A DNA stretch of 64,000 nt from Bifidobacterium colobi (GCF_018555455.1 NZ_JAFEJU010000004.1:62001-126000), one strand, 5' to 3'. Counted from the stretch's first letter, positions 42,926-52,818 are shown. Program-made: numbers and translations. Notes: generated by a model not told the origin, from the letters alone.

Positions 42926-43324
42926 ATGAAGAACAAGCTGTTTGCATCCGTTCCCAATATTCTGCTCGGCCTGCTGATCGCCGTTGCCCCGCAGACTTTC
43001 GCCCACGCCTGCATCGGCCATGATATGCCGGGCGCATGCCACTACTCACAGCAGGCCGCCACCGGTATCGGCGTGGTTATTCTCGTGCTTGGCACCGTCG
43101 CTCTGTTTGTCAATCATCAGATTCGCGTCGGTTTGAATATTGCGGCCATTGCTAATGCATTGCTGCTGCTCGCGGTGCCGACCTTCCTTATCGGCGTATG
43201 CAAAGGTGCCATGATGCACTGCCGCATGGTTATGCTGCCTGCGCTTATTGTGCTTGGCGTGCTTACGATGGTGTTCGCGGGCATCGCCATCTGGCTTGAC
43301 TCTCGCTCCACTGCGCGCGGCTGA
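42926..43324 (+). CDS. DUF4418 family membrane protein
   Basis: The 132-residue protein has four hydrophobic segments and four cysteines in two pairs facing loops: C29 and C38 in HACIGHDMPGACHY, and C92 and C99 in GVCKGAMMHCRM. These pairs with adjacent His and Met are the DUF4418 hallmark and suggest metal binding, which is inference. It starts the operon DUF4418-FtsX permease-ABC ATPase, separated by 11 bases from the permease. DUF4418 genes are regularly found with MacB/FtsX exporters. A weak AGAGAAAG ribosome site precedes the ATG. Confidence 0.85.
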   Translation: MKNKLFASVPNILLGLLIAVAPQTFAHACIGHDMPGACHYSQQAATGIGVVILVLGTVALFVNHQIRVGLNIAAIANALLLLAVPTFLIGVCKGAMMHCRMVMLPALIVLGVLTMVFAGIAIWLDSRSTARG

Positions 43325-43335
43325 AAGAGCCAACC

Positions 43336-44553
43336 ATGCATTCCGTAATCACATTACGTGGACTGCCATATGAGAATCTCAAGCGTAAGCCATTGCGCAC
43401 GGCAGCATTGCTCACCATTGTCACTGTCCTGTCGCTGACGTTCTTTGGCGGAACCATGCTGACGATGAACCTCAATACAGGCATGACCAGCATGGAACAG
43501 CGCCTTGGCGCCGATCTTATGGTCGTGCCGCAGAACACCGCGCAGCAAGCGGAAGCTTTACTAACCAACGGCAGTCCAAGCACGTTTTATTTCACTACCG
43601 ATATTGCGGACACAATCAAGAGCGCCGATGGCATCGAACAAGCCAGCGAGCAGACCTACATATCATCACTGGCTGCTGCTTGCTGCGATGAAAAACTGCA
43701 GATTATCGGATTCGATCCCGATTCCGACTTCGTTATTGAGCCTTGGATTGCTTCCCAATTTGATGGCACACTTCAAGACGGACAGATGATTGCCGGAGCC
43801 AACGTGAATGTGTCTGTTGACGGCACTATTGAACTGTATGGACGTGATTGGCCAGTCGTCGCTCAGCTTGCCAACACCGGTACCAATCTCGACAATTCGG
43901 TGTTCATCAATACAGCCACTGTGCCTCAGATGGTGTCTGTTTCATCGAAGATGACCAAAAACAGTGCGTTCGCCAAGAATGCCGATAAAGCTGTTTCGAC
44001 CGTACTCATCAAAGTGAAGCAGGGATATGATGCGCAGACGGTGGCTGACAACATCAAACATCTTGATTCCCGTTTTTCCGATTTGGGCTATGTGTATCCA
44101 GGCGGTATCACTGCCACTACGAAAAACTCGCTGAACGCACTGGTCTCCTATCTTGCAGCGTTTGTGTCTGCTATTTGGGCGATGGGTGTGATTGTGCTGC
44201 TTGCGGTTTTCACCTCGTCGGTGAACGAACGCAAACGTGAATTTGCATCGTTGCGTATCATGGGTGCCACTCGCGGCATGTTGAATGCGATTATCGTGAA
44301 GGAATCGATAATGATTGGGGCATCCGGTGGCGTTGTCGGAGTCGGGCTGGCCAGCTTGATGATTTTCCCATTCAGCTCGCTCATCGGTACGCAACTGCAA
44401 CTGCCGTATCTTCAAGCTGGACCCATCGCGATTATTGGGTGTGCGGTAGTGACTCTTGTTTGCTCCACTGTCATCGGCATTGCTGGATCGATGCTGACTA
44501 TGTGGCGGTTAAGCAAGCCGGAAGCATATCTCACCTTGCGGGAAGGGGACTGA
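43336..44553 (+). CDS. FtsX/MacB-like ABC transporter permease
   Basis: The 405-residue protein has the four-helix FtsX-like topology: TM1 in RKPLRTAALLTIVTVLSLTFFGGTM, a periplasmic-type domain of about 200 residues, then three C-terminal helices including AAFVSAIWAMGVIVLLAVFTSSVNERKREFASLRIMGATRGML. An exposed double cysteine (SLAAACCDEKLQIIGFD) lies in the extracytoplasmic domain. It is followed by its ATPase gene with one base between. With DUF4418 it forms an exporter or mechanotransmission complex whose substrate is unknown. Confidence 0.9.
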   Translation: MHSVITLRGLPYENLKRKPLRTAALLTIVTVLSLTFFGGTMLTMNLNTGMTSMEQRLGADLMVVPQNTAQQAEALLTNGSPSTFYFTTDIADTIKSADGIEQASEQTYISSLAAACCDEKLQIIGFDPDSDFVIEPWIASQFDGTLQDGQMIAGANVNVSVDGTIELYGRDWPVVAQLANTGTNLDNSVFINTATVPQMVSVSSKMTKNSAFAKNADKAVSTVLIKVKQGYDAQTVADNIKHLDSRFSDLGYVYPGGITATTKNSLNALVSYLAAFVSAIWAMGVIVLLAVFTSSVNERKREFASLRIMGATRGMLNAIIVKESIMIGASGGVVGVGLASLMIFPFSSLIGTQLQLPYLQAGPIAIIGCAVVTLVCSTVIGIAGSMLTMWRLSKPEAYLTLREGD

Positions 44554-44554
44554 C

Positions 44555-45403
44555 ATGGCAAGTACTTCCCATTTGCTTGTGCTTTGCGAAGTGACCCGTC
44601 AGTTCATTCGCCGTGGCAAGCCGTTCAACGCCGTAGATCATGTGAATCTTATTGTTGATGAAGGCGAATTTATTGCAGTCGTTGGCCGATCCGGCAATGG
44701 TAAAAGCACATTGATTAATATGGTCGCTGGACTGATTCGCCCTACTTCAGGATCAGTGACCGTCGATGATCGCAATGTGGCCGCTCTCTCGGACAATGAG
44801 CTTTCCAGGCTCAGGAACCGCACTCTCGGTTTCGTGACCCAAGGTCATACTCTGTTGGGTAACCTGACGGTGCTGGACAATGTGATATTGCCGGCCACAA
44901 TGTTCCCCGATCCTTTGCCGTTTGCCTGCGATGGTGAGGACGAGGTTTCCGAAGAAGGTCAGTCATTATCCGATGGTGAGGCGTTGGCGGCTGATTCCAG
45001 CCTGCCGGACACCATTGTCCCCTTTGCCGATGATTCCGGCGCCAAGTCAGCGGATGCGCAGAATATTCAGGCCGGTCAGAGGCGTGCGCTGATTTCTCGT
45101 GCACAAGACCTGCTGAACCAGCTTGGCATCGCTGATCTGGCGGATAGTTACCCGCGCGAGCTGTCCGGAGGAGAGATGAGGCGCGTATCCATCGCTCGTG
45201 CGTTGATGAATCAGCCGAAATTGCTGATTGCTGATGAGCCGACCGGCGATCTTGACCAAGAGAGTACTGATATTGTGATGCGTCTGCTCAGGGCTCAAGC
45301 CGACAATGGCATGGCGATTCTTATGGTCACTCATGATCCTGATGCTCTCGCATGGGCGGACACGGTATATCGCATGGATGCTGGAGTGCTGTCCAAGGTA
45401 TAG
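44555..45403 (+). CDS. MacB/LolD-like ABC ATPase with acidic insertion
   Basis: The 282-residue ATPase shows Walker A GRSGNGKST (44-52), Q96, signature LSGGEMRR (203-210), Walker B LLIADEPTGDLD (223-234) and switch H260. Between the Q-loop and the signature there is an extra acidic, low-complexity stretch at about residues 118-175 (CDGEDEVSEEGQSLSDGE...) where LolD-type ATPases have only a short helical link, so the protein is about 55 residues longer than usual. It is the partner of the FtsX-like permease upstream. Confidence 0.9.
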   Translation: MASTSHLLVLCEVTRQFIRRGKPFNAVDHVNLIVDEGEFIAVVGRSGNGKSTLINMVAGLIRPTSGSVTVDDRNVAALSDNELSRLRNRTLGFVTQGHTLLGNLTVLDNVILPATMFPDPLPFACDGEDEVSEEGQSLSDGEALAADSSLPDTIVPFADDSGAKSADAQNIQAGQRRALISRAQDLLNQLGIADLADSYPRELSGGEMRRVSIARALMNQPKLLIADEPTGDLDQESTDIVMRLLRAQADNGMAILMVTHDPDALAWADTVYRMDAGVLSKV

Positions 45404-45605
45404 GTGTATCATTGCCTGCTGGTGTCTGCTGTACGGCAGATGCCGTCTGGAGTCATAGCCCATCAACGGGTCGGTGGATGTGTTCGTATGAGTGCAGCCA
45501 TTCGTGAGCAATCACGACGAAGCGTTGGAGAGGCCCGACTCAGCGTGCGGCGTCAGTAGTGAAGTCGCGCGTTCCGTTCAAATAACGACAGAAGGATTAA
45601 TCCAA

Positions 45606-46232
45606 ATGACGAACGTTCAGCGTTCTCGCCGTCAGGTGCGCCTTTCCCGCGCCCTCGGCATCGCACTGACCCCTAAGGCTCAGCGCATCTTCGAAAAGCG
45701 TCCGTACGCTCCTGGCGAGCACGGCCGTGACCGTCGCCGCACCGAATCCGATTACGCGGTGCGTATGCGCGAAAAGCAGCGTCTGCGCGCTCAGTACGGC
45801 GTCTCCGAGAAGCAGCTTCGCGCCGCTTACGAGAAGGCCACCCGTACCGCAGGCCAGACCGGTAACGCTATGCTGGTCGACCTCGAAACCCGTCTTGACA
45901 ACCTGGTGCTGCGTGCCGGCTTTGCCCGCACCACCGCTCAGGCTCGCCAGTTCGTGGTGCACCGTCACATCCTCGTTGACGGCAACGTTGTGGACCGCCC
46001 GTCCTACCGCGTCAAGCCCGGCCAGACCATTCAGGTCAAGGCTAAGAGCCAGACCATGGTTCCGTTCCAGATCGCCGCTGAAGGCGTGCACCGCGATGTG
46101 CTGCCGGCGGTTCCTGGTTACCTCGACGTGAACCTTGCCTCCCTGAAGGCCACTGTGACCCGTAAGCCTGAGGTCGAAGAGATCCCGGTGCAGGTCAACA
46201 TCCAGTACGTGGTCGAATACTACGCCCGCTGA
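45606..46232 (+). CDS. rpsD: 30S ribosomal protein S4
   Basis: The 208-residue product starts MTNVQRSRRQVRLSRALGIALTPKAQRIFEKRPYAPGEHGRDRRR and contains the S4 RNA-binding domain LETRLDNLVLRAGFARTTAQARQFVVHRHILVDGNVVDRPSYRVKPGQ. S4 nucleates 30S assembly. The frame runs upstream to 45492 but the ATG at 45606 begins the family N-terminus, with AGAAGGA upstream. The 202-bp leader (45404-45605) has no gene; an S4-binding autoregulatory fold is possible but not identified. A strong terminator follows at 46274-46301. Confidence 0.97.
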   Translation: MTNVQRSRRQVRLSRALGIALTPKAQRIFEKRPYAPGEHGRDRRRTESDYAVRMREKQRLRAQYGVSEKQLRAAYEKATRTAGQTGNAMLVDLETRLDNLVLRAGFARTTAQARQFVVHRHILVDGNVVDRPSYRVKPGQTIQVKAKSQTMVPFQIAAEGVHRDVLPAVPGYLDVNLASLKATVTRKPEVEEIPVQVNIQYVVEYYAR

Positions 46233-46273
46233 TCCGGGCCCCTCTGGTCAAAACAATCCAGGACATACCGCTC

Positions 46274-46301
46274 GAACCCCGCGCACAACTGCGCGGGGTT
46301 C
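46274..46301 (+). terminator. Terminator after rpsD
   Basis: GAACCCCGCGCA (46274-46285) and TGCGCGGGGTTC (46290-46301) form a perfect 12-bp GC-rich stem with the loop CAAC, 42 bases after the rpsD stop. There is only a short T content after it, but the stem is very stable. Confidence 0.75.
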
Positions 46302-46338
46302 CTGCGTTCTGGAGTCCAATGGGCGTAGCATAGACGCT

Positions 46339-47013
46339 ATGATTCTTCATTTGCATCTGGTTCGCCACGGACAAACCTATTTCAACCGATACAATCGCCT
46401 GCAAGGCTGGTCCAACTCGCCGTTGACCGAGTCAGGCATCGCCGACGCTGCCAAAGCGGGGGAAAAGCTCAAAAACCTGACGTTCGCTGCAGCCTATTGT
46501 TCGGACACCACTCGAGCCCAACAAACCGCGGAAACGATTCTTGACATCAACGAAGCTGCCGGCAATCCGCGTCCAGCATTGGTTGCGGACATGCATTTCC
46601 GCGAACAGTTCTACGGTTACTACGAAGGCCTTGACATGGCCATGGCATGGTATGCCGCCGGTGCGCCACATGGCGCAAAAACCTATAACGAGATCGTGGA
46701 ACGATTCGGTCTTGGCGCATCGCGCGACTTCCTCAAAGAAGCCGACCCGTTTCACGATGCGGAATCCGATCAGGAATATTGGACACGTGTGGAAGGCGCG
46801 TTCAGGCTCATCGCCAGTAATCCCGATCTACACGACGGCGACGATATACTGCAGATTTCCCACGGCAATACGTTGCTCAGCTTGGCTCACCGGTTCGGTG
46901 GCCCTGATCTTGATTTGAGTGAACGCCCCGCAAACGGTTCCGTGACGGTGATCGATTTCGATACCGATAAGCCGTTCAATGAGGCCGTAACCATCATTTC
47001 CTATGGGAAATAG
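46339..47013 (+). CDS. Histidine phosphatase family protein
   Basis: The 224-residue product starts MILHLHLVRHGQTYFNRYNRLQGWSNSPLTESG, with the phosphohistidine motif RHGQT (R9-H10). The second catalytic histidine is in LQISHGNTLLSLAHRFG. The LQGWSNSPLT element is typical of cofactor-dependent phosphoglycerate-mutase-like phosphatases (CobC/GpmB type). The substrate is unknown. It is 105 bp downstream of rpsD, after the terminator. Confidence 0.87.
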   Translation: MILHLHLVRHGQTYFNRYNRLQGWSNSPLTESGIADAAKAGEKLKNLTFAAAYCSDTTRAQQTAETILDINEAAGNPRPALVADMHFREQFYGYYEGLDMAMAWYAAGAPHGAKTYNEIVERFGLGASRDFLKEADPFHDAESDQEYWTRVEGAFRLIASNPDLHDGDDILQISHGNTLLSLAHRFGGPDLDLSERPANGSVTVIDFDTDKPFNEAVTIISYGK

Positions 47014-47064
47014 AGCGCAAGTGCTACTCTTGTGCGAGTATATGTGACCTCAAGGAGGCAACAA

Positions 47065-47448
47065 ATGGGAGTCGGAGAGATCGCTGGCCTGATTGCGGCC
47101 ATCGCGTTCGCAGTATTGGCCGGTTTCATGATCTATCCGCTGATTAGGCTCGGCAGGATGTTCGACCAGATTGCGCTGACGGTTAAGGAATCAGGCGAAC
47201 ATGCCATTCCAGCGTTGGATGAGAGTGTGACCACCGTACAACAGGTGAACAAGTCCCTTGAGGACGTCAACCGTATTTCCGCTGCAGCATCCACCACAGC
47301 CAATAATGTTGGCGCACTGACCGATTTGTATGGCTCCTTCCTGGGCAAGCCCGTCATCAAGATTGCATCCGCCATCTACGCGCTGAAGTCCACCGCCCAG
47401 TCCTTCATCGCCAAGAACGCTGGTGACAACGCTCAGAAGGGGGAGTGA
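47065..47448 (+). CDS. DUF948 membrane-anchored protein
   Basis: The 127-residue protein has an N-terminal membrane helix (GEIAGLIAAIAFAVLAGFMIYPLIRLG) followed by a helical cytoplasmic or surface region VTTVQQVNKSLEDVNRISAAASTTANNVGALTDLYGSFLG, the DUF948 pattern seen in general-stress or YoxC-like proteins. The ATG at 47065 is preceded by AAGGAGG and is preferred over 47032. It overlaps the next small gene by one base. Function is unknown. Confidence 0.8.
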   Translation: MGVGEIAGLIAAIAFAVLAGFMIYPLIRLGRMFDQIALTVKESGEHAIPALDESVTTVQQVNKSLEDVNRISAAASTTANNVGALTDLYGSFLGKPVIKIASAIYALKSTAQSFIAKNAGDNAQKGE

Positions 47449-47684
47449 TGTTCAAACGCATCTTCTGGGTCGCAGTCGGTGTGGGCATCGGCATCGTGAC
47501 CGTTACTAAAGCGCAGGCGTATGTGAAAGCCAACACGCCTGATGCTGCCCGCCAGTTTTTGCTGGGGCCAGATCAGTCCAACGTGCCGATGAGAACGCTT
47601 GAAGGCCTGGTCAAGGAATTCAACGAGACCCGTCGAGCCCGTGAGGCTGAGCTCAACAATAGATACAACGTGCAAGCCGACTGA
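47448..47684 (+). CDS. Small membrane protein (DUF6167-like)
   Basis: A 78-residue protein, MFKRIFWVAVGVGIGIVTVTKAQAYVKANTPDAARQFLLGPDQ, has one N-terminal membrane helix and a charged C-terminus EFNETRRAREAELNNRYNVQAD. It is coupled to the DUF948 gene by a TGATG overlap. This pair lying directly upstream of alaS is a recurring actinobacterial arrangement. The family assignment is by pattern; no function can be given. Confidence 0.75.
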   Translation: MFKRIFWVAVGVGIGIVTVTKAQAYVKANTPDAARQFLLGPDQSNVPMRTLEGLVKEFNETRRAREAELNNRYNVQAD

Positions 47685-47815
47685 GGGGTTTACCTCAATC
47701 GCCGAGAATCCTCAAACCGCGGTCAGTACCACGTACTGCACGGATTAATCAAGTCTTTCCAATTTAATGCCAAGGCGTTATTACGCCCAAAATCAAACAA
47801 GGAGTACATCCCGAC

Positions 47816-50497
47816 ATGCGCACTGCGGAAATCGCAAAGCGATACCTCGATTACTTCGCCAAGCATGACCACCTCGTCGTGCCTTCGGCGTCGCTGATCT
47901 CCCCGAATCCCACCACGCTGTTCACCATCGCAGGCATGGTGCCGTTCATCCCATACCTGATGGGTGAGCAGACCCCGCCGAAGCATCGTATGGCCTCCAA
48001 CCAGAAGTGCGTGCGTACCCTTGACATCGACGAGGTCGGCAAGACCACGCGTCACGGCACCTTCTTCCAGATGCTTGGCAACTTCTCCTTCGGCGACTAC
48101 TTCAAGGAGGAGGCTATCCACTATGCATGGGAGCTGCTGACCACCCCGCAGGATCAGGGCGGTTACGGTTTCGACCCCGAGAAGCTGTGGATGACCACCT
48201 TCACCGACGATGACGAGGCCCGTTCCCTGTGGATCAACGAAGGCGTGGACCCCGAGCATATCCAGAAGATGGGTATGGAAGACAACTTCTGGACCACCGG
48301 TGGCCCCGGCCCTGGCGGCCCGTGCTCCGAAATCTACGTTGATCGCGGTCCGGAATTCGGTAAGGAAGGCGGCCCGATCGCCGACGAAAACCGTTACATC
48401 GAAATCTGGGATCTCGTGTTCGAGAACTATGAGGTCGATAACGTCAAGTCCAAGACCGACCTGCATATCGTTGGCGAACTTGAGAACAAGAACATCGATA
48501 CCGGTGCTGGTCTGGAACGTCTTGCCTACCTGCTGCAGGGCAAGAACAACATCTACGAGACCGATGAGGTCTTCCCGGTTATTGCCGCCGCCGAGCAGCT
48601 GTCCGGCCTGAAGTACGGCGAAAACGAGGAAGCCGATGTACGCTTCCGTGTGGTGGCCGACCACGTGCGTTCCGCGCTGATGATCATGTCCGACGGCGTG
48701 CGTCCTTCCAACGTCGGCCGTGGCTACGTGTTGCGCCGCCTGCTGCGTCGTACCGTGCGCTCCATGCGTATGCTCGGTGTGACCGATCCGGTGCTGCCCA
48801 CTCTGTTCCCGACCTCCAAGACTGCCATGGAAGCCAGCTACCCGGAGCTCAACGACACCTTCCATGAGGTGTCCGAGTCCGCATATGGTGAGGAAGACGC
48901 TTTCCGCCGCACGCTGGAAACTGGTACCACCATTCTTGACGTGGCCGTGAACAAGGCCAAGCACGACTCCTCCGAGCCGACTGTGACCGGTGAGGATGCG
49001 TTCAAGCTGCACGACACCTACGGCTTCCCGATCGAGCTGACCCTTGAAATGGCCGCCGAGCAGGGTGTGAAGGTCGATGAGGCCAAGTTCCGCGAACTGA
49101 TGGCCGAACAGAAGTCCCGCGCCCGCGCCGATGCGCTGAAGAAGCGTCACAACGTGGACCTGTCCGTCTACGACGACTTCAAGAAGACGCTGGCCAAGCC
49201 GATTGACTTCCTCGGCTACACCGACATGTCCGCTCGTGCCAAGGTGATTGGCATTATGCAGGAGGGCAAGGGCTCCGTGCCCGCCGTGACCGGCCCGGCC
49301 AACATCGAGGTCATCCTCGACCGTACCCCGTTCTATGCGGAGGCCGGCGGCCAGCTTGCCGATCAGGGTGAGATTCTCTCCGATGATGGCGCCGTGCTCG
49401 AAGTCGACGATGTGCAGAAGCCCATCAAGGACCTCATCGTCCACCAGTGCCGCCTGACCGAAGGCACCCTGGTGGTCGGCGCCGAGGTGAACGCCAACAT
49501 CGATCTGAACCGTCGTGGCGCCATCGCCCGTTCCCACACCGCCACCCACATGGTGCACAAGGCACTGCGCGAGGAGCTTGGCCCGCAGGCCACCCAGCGT
49601 GGTTCCGAGGATGCTCCGAACCGTCTGCGCTTCGACTTCCAGTGGTCCAAGGCCCCGGCGAAGTCCGTGATCTCCGCAGTCGAGGAGCGCGTGAACGACA
49701 AGCTGCGTGACAACCTTGCCGTGACCACCAAGGAAATGAAGTTCGATGACGCCATCGCCCTCGGTGCCATGCACCTGTTCGGCGAGAAGTACGGCGACAT
49801 CGTGCGCGTGGTCTCCATCGGTGAAGACGGTTGGAGCCGCGAGCTGTGCGGTGGTACTCACGTTGACCACGTCGGCAAGATCGGTATGGTGAACATCCTT
49901 TCCGAAGCTTCCATTGGCCAGGGCGTGCGTCGTGTGGATGCCGTGGTCGGTCAGGGCGCTTACGACTTCAACGCTCGTGAACATGCACTGGTTTCCCAGC
50001 TTTCCGATAAGCTCAACGCCCGTCCGGACGAGCTTGCCGAGCGAATCAACACGCTGCTCGCCAAGCTCAAGGAATCCGACCGTCGTTTGGCCGCCATGTA
50101 CGAAGGCCAGTTGGCTGCTGCCGTACCGGCACTCGTCGCCGATGCAAAGGCATCCGACGCTCCGGTCAAGGCCGCGGTCAAGAACGTTGGCCACTTCGGC
50201 ACCTTCGACGCGCTGCGCAAGACTGTGTTGGATATCCGCGGTCAGCTTGGCGAGGATGCTCCGGCCATCGTGGCTCTCGCCGGTGTGAACGAGGATGACA
50301 AGCCTATGGTGGCCGTGGCCACCAATGAGGCCGCCCGCAAGGCCGGCATCAAGGCCGGTGATTTGGTGCGCGGCGCATCCAAGATCCTCGGCGGTGGCGG
50401 CGGCGGTAAGCCAGACTTCGCCCAGGGCGGCGGTGCTGACGCATCCAAGATCGATGAAGCGCTCGAAGCTCTGACGCACGAGGCACAGAAGGCCTGA
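47816..50497 (+). CDS. alaS: Alanyl-tRNA synthetase
   Basis: AlaRS charges tRNA-Ala and edits mischarged serine or glycine. The 893-residue product begins [48 protein letters not shown], the class II core, and has the editing-domain zinc motifs HTATHMVHK and [10 protein letters not shown]. The C-terminal DHHA1 domain ends with [33 protein letters not shown] precedes the ATG. It is followed after 5 bases by ruvX. No T-box leader was seen in the 131-bp upstream gap. A 942-codon frame on the opposite strand is a composition artefact. Confidence 0.98.
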   Translation: MRTAEIAKRYLDYFAKHDHLVVPSASLISPNPTTLFTIAGMVPFIPYLMGEQTPPKHRMASNQKCVRTLDIDEVGKTTRHGTFFQMLGNFSFGDYFKEEAIHYAWELLTTPQDQGGYGFDPEKLWMTTFTDDDEARSLWINEGVDPEHIQKMGMEDNFWTTGGPGPGGPCSEIYVDRGPEFGKEGGPIADENRYIEIWDLVFENYEVDNVKSKTDLHIVGELENKNIDTGAGLERLAYLLQGKNNIYETDEVFPVIAAAEQLSGLKYGENEEADVRFRVVADHVRSALMIMSDGVRPSNVGRGYVLRRLLRRTVRSMRMLGVTDPVLPTLFPTSKTAMEASYPELNDTFHEVSESAYGEEDAFRRTLETGTTILDVAVNKAKHDSSEPTVTGEDAFKLHDTYGFPIELTLEMAAEQGVKVDEAKFRELMAEQKSRARADALKKRHNVDLSVYDDFKKTLAKPIDFLGYTDMSARAKVIGIMQEGKGSVPAVTGPANIEVILDRTPFYAEAGGQLADQGEILSDDGAVLEVDDVQKPIKDLIVHQCRLTEGTLVVGAEVNANIDLNRRGAIARSHTATHMVHKALREELGPQATQRGSEDAPNRLRFDFQWSKAPAKSVISAVEERVNDKLRDNLAVTTKEMKFDDAIALGAMHLFGEKYGDIVRVVSIGEDGWSRELCGGTHVDHVGKIGMVNILSEASIGQGVRRVDAVVGQGAYDFNAREHALVSQLSDKLNARPDELAERINTLLAKLKESDRRLAAMYEGQLAAAVPALVADAKASDAPVKAAVKNVGHFGTFDALRKTVLDIRGQLGEDAPAIVALAGVNEDDKPMVAVATNEAARKAGIKAGDLVRGASKILGGGGGGKPDFAQGGGADASKIDEALEALTHEAQKA

Positions 50498-50502
50498 CGC
50501 CT

Positions 50503-50976
50503 GTGGTGTGGTTAGGCGTTGATTTGGGTAATGCTCGGATCGGACTGGCACTGTCCGATCCCGAGCTTACCTTTGCTCACCCGGCAGGCGATATCTATGT
50601 TGCCGGGGACTATTTCTTTGCTATCGACGATGTGCTCGACGTGATTGAAGACGAGCATGTGACCCATGTGGTTGTGGGTCTTCCCTTGCAGATGGACGGC
50701 ACCGAAGGCAAAAGCGCTAAAAAAGCGAAACGGTGGGCTGACAATCTGCGCAAGCGTCTGCAGCAGATTCAGGACGAAGCGCAGACGGACAATGATGCAT
50801 TAGCGGAACATTGCAACATACAGGTATCATTGGTAGACGAGCGGTTGACTACGGTCAGTGCCCATCGCCAGCTGTTCGAGGCGAACAAATCCTCGAATAA
50901 GCACAGGCCTCTGGTCGATCAGCAGTCGGCAGTGGTGATTTTGCAAACGGCACTCGACCGTGCCGGGAAACAATGA
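50503..50976 (+). CDS. ruvX: Putative Holliday junction resolvase / pre-16S rRNA nuclease YqgF
   Basis: The 157-residue RNase H-fold protein begins MVWLGVDLGNARIGLALSDPELTFAHPAGD, with the first catalytic aspartate in GVDLG. Later come VVGLPLQMDGTEGKSAKKAKRWADNL, VSLVDERLTTVSAHRQL and DQQSAVVILQTALD. YqgF matures the 16S rRNA 5' end and was also proposed to resolve Holliday junctions. The GTG at 50503 starts it, 5 bases after alaS; a second GTG follows directly. It overlaps mltG by four bases. Confidence 0.93.
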   Translation: MVWLGVDLGNARIGLALSDPELTFAHPAGDIYVAGDYFFAIDDVLDVIEDEHVTHVVVGLPLQMDGTEGKSAKKAKRWADNLRKRLQQIQDEAQTDNDALAEHCNIQVSLVDERLTTVSAHRQLFEANKSSNKHRPLVDQQSAVVILQTALDRAGKQ

Positions 50977-52172
50977 GGTACGGGTTCATGTCAGACGATA
51001 TTCATGATTTCTTTGACGAAAACACGCATTGGGTCGAGCAGGGGACCGGATCTTTGAACGGTGGCAGTGAGCCGCCGCGTCCACCTAAATCTCGCAGGGA
51101 GATGCGCAAGCGTCGCAAAGCGCGCAAGCAGAAACGATTCGGCATGCTCATCGTCATTATTGCGGTGATTGCATTGGTCGTCGGTGGCGGGTTTTTCGGT
51201 GTGCGCAAGCTGCATGAGATTCGTGACAGCCGTAATCAGGAGAGCGCGGCAGTCGCGGATTATCCGGGGCCTGGCTACGGCGAAGTGACCTTCACCGTCA
51301 AGGAAGGCCAAGGTGCCGTTGAAGTCGCGGATGCGTTGGTGAAGGCCGATGTCATCAAATCCGCTGCCGCATTCACCAGTGTGGTCGGGGCCAATGATGC
51401 GAAACTGTATCCCGGCACCTTTACCCTGAAAAAGCATATGGCTGCAAGCGATGTGCTGACGGTGCTTTCCGATAGTTCCAAAGCTGCCGGATTCCTTGAA
51501 GTCAGGCCAGGTGAACGCGTCAGTGCCGTTATCAGCGACGCTGTCTCGCTATCCGGCATTGCGCAAAGCGAGTTCGATACCATCATCAACAACAAGGGCG
51601 ATGGCATACTCCCGGCGGAAGCGAACGGTAGCTTCGAAGGTTGGCTGGAACCCGGCACCTACAATGTCAAGGGCATGGGTAGTGCATCGGACATTATGAA
51701 GGCCATGGTCGATAAGCGAATCGCCAAGCTGGATGATCTGGGAGTGCCGACCGGTGCCGATCGCGAAAAGATCATGATTATTGCGTCCATTGCCGAAGCC
51801 GAGGTCAACAAGGCCGACTACTACGGCAAGGTGACGCGTGTAATCGAAAACCGACTTGATCAGGACATGGCACTGGGCATGGATTCCACCGTGGCCTACG
51901 GCAATAATGTGAAGCCGGGCGATGTCACCACCGCGATGATTCAGGACGATTCCAATCCATACAACACGTATGTGAATAAAGGATTGCCGCCTACACCGAT
52001 CAGCAATCCCGGTGACAACGCCATTGAAGCGGCGTTGAACCCGGAGAGCGGCGATTGGTTGTACTTCTGCACGGTGAATCTTGATACCGGTGAAACCAAG
52101 TTCGCCACTACCGCGGAAGAACATGATAAGAACGTCGCCGAGCTGCGTCAGTGGCAGGCGAACAATCAGTGA
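50973..52172 (+). CDS. mltG: Endolytic murein transglycosylase MltG
   Basis: The 399-residue protein has a cytoplasmic tail with basic residues (KSRREMRKRRKARKQKRFG), a membrane helix (MLIVIIAVIALVVGGGFFGV, about 58-77), a LysM-like region and the YceG catalytic domain. The catalytic glutamate is E275 in IASIAEAEVN, and GWLEPGTY and LGMDSTVAYGNN are family landmarks. MltG cleaves nascent glycan strands and so sets their length. The ATG at 50973 overlaps the ruvX stop; the ATG at 50988 is an alternative with a clearer GAGG upstream. A strong terminator follows at 52193-52224. Confidence 0.94.
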   Translation: MRYGFMSDDIHDFFDENTHWVEQGTGSLNGGSEPPRPPKSRREMRKRRKARKQKRFGMLIVIIAVIALVVGGGFFGVRKLHEIRDSRNQESAAVADYPGPGYGEVTFTVKEGQGAVEVADALVKADVIKSAAAFTSVVGANDAKLYPGTFTLKKHMAASDVLTVLSDSSKAAGFLEVRPGERVSAVISDAVSLSGIAQSEFDTIINNKGDGILPAEANGSFEGWLEPGTYNVKGMGSASDIMKAMVDKRIAKLDDLGVPTGADREKIMIIASIAEAEVNKADYYGKVTRVIENRLDQDMALGMDSTVAYGNNVKPGDVTTAMIQDDSNPYNTYVNKGLPPTPISNPGDNAIEAALNPESGDWLYFCTVNLDTGETKFATTAEEHDKNVAELRQWQANNQ

Positions 52173-52192
52173 TTCGCCAGTGATACTCGAAC

Positions 52193-52224
52193 AAAAGCGC
52201 CTTCCTCGTAAGGAAGGCGCTTTT
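52193..52224 (+). terminator. Terminator after mltG
   Basis: AAAAGCGCCTTCCT (52193-52206) and AGGAAGGCGCTTTT (52211-52224) form a perfect 14-bp stem with the loop CGTA and a terminal T-run. It can work in both directions and ends the alaS-ruvX-mltG operon. Confidence 0.92.
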
Positions 52225-52301
52225 GCATAGTGTCATAGTTTCTCAGTTGCATGCATATATGCAGCAGATACATGTGCATGCGATGATACTGGCTGCGGAT
52301 C

Positions 52302-52772
52302 TTACAGAATCCAATTCAAAGCCAGAGCGATTATTGCCGCAATAAAAATCACCGGCACATAGGGCACTTTGCCATCGCCGTCAGTGTCTGACTGTTTGAA
52401 TAAACGAGTCCCGCACCAGATCCATAGGAGACCACAAACGCCCATGGCCAGCCACCAGAGCACCACAGTGGAAAGTCCAAACATGCCGACTGCAAGTCCC
52501 GCGGGAATCAGTGCGGTCACATCACCGAACCCCAAAGAGCGTGGCACAATCAGTGCCAAAGCCAGCTGAATCAGGCAGCAGAGCAGCGTAAACAGCAGTG
52601 CCTGCACCAGTACGAATAAATCATTGGTGATCACGCCATAGACGAACACGGCAATCAGTTGCAGTAGAGCGCCCACACCGACCCAAGGCAGGGGAACTCG
52701 CCTCATTCGCATGTCTTCGATGGACAGTGCAAGCTCACATAGCAGACCGGGAAGAGTGAACAGGTATGGCAT
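52302..52772 (-). CDS. A24-family prepilin peptidase-like protein
   Basis: The 156-residue polytopic protein keeps both aspartate motifs of the aspartyl prepilin peptidases: D20 in SIEDMRMRRVP and D84 in LGFGDVTALIP. It lacks the cytoplasmic methylase domain of PilD, so it resembles the short TadV/CpaA type that processes Tad or Flp pilins. No pilus genes lie in this window, so the substrate must be encoded elsewhere. It diverges from the shikimate cluster, with 46 bp between. Confidence 0.85.
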   Translation of the reverse strand: MPYLFTLPGLLCELALSIEDMRMRRVPLPWVGVGALLQLIAVFVYGVITNDLFVLVQALLFTLLCCLIQLALALIVPRSLGFGDVTALIPAGLAVGMFGLSTVVLWWLAMGVCGLLWIWCGTRLFKQSDTDGDGKVPYVPVIFIAAIIALALNWIL

Positions 52773-52818
52773 GACTTACCATTATCCCCTAGTTATTGAC
52801 CATTAGGCATGAGAGGAA

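Noticed and set aside
47685-47815. A T-box leader upstream of alaS
   Set aside because: The region is only about 130 bases and lacks the T-box core and a specifier stem.
47723-50551. A 942-codon frame on the minus strand across alaS
   Set aside because: It mirrors the codon bias of alaS, has no ribosome site or recognisable domain, and the alaS frame is certain.
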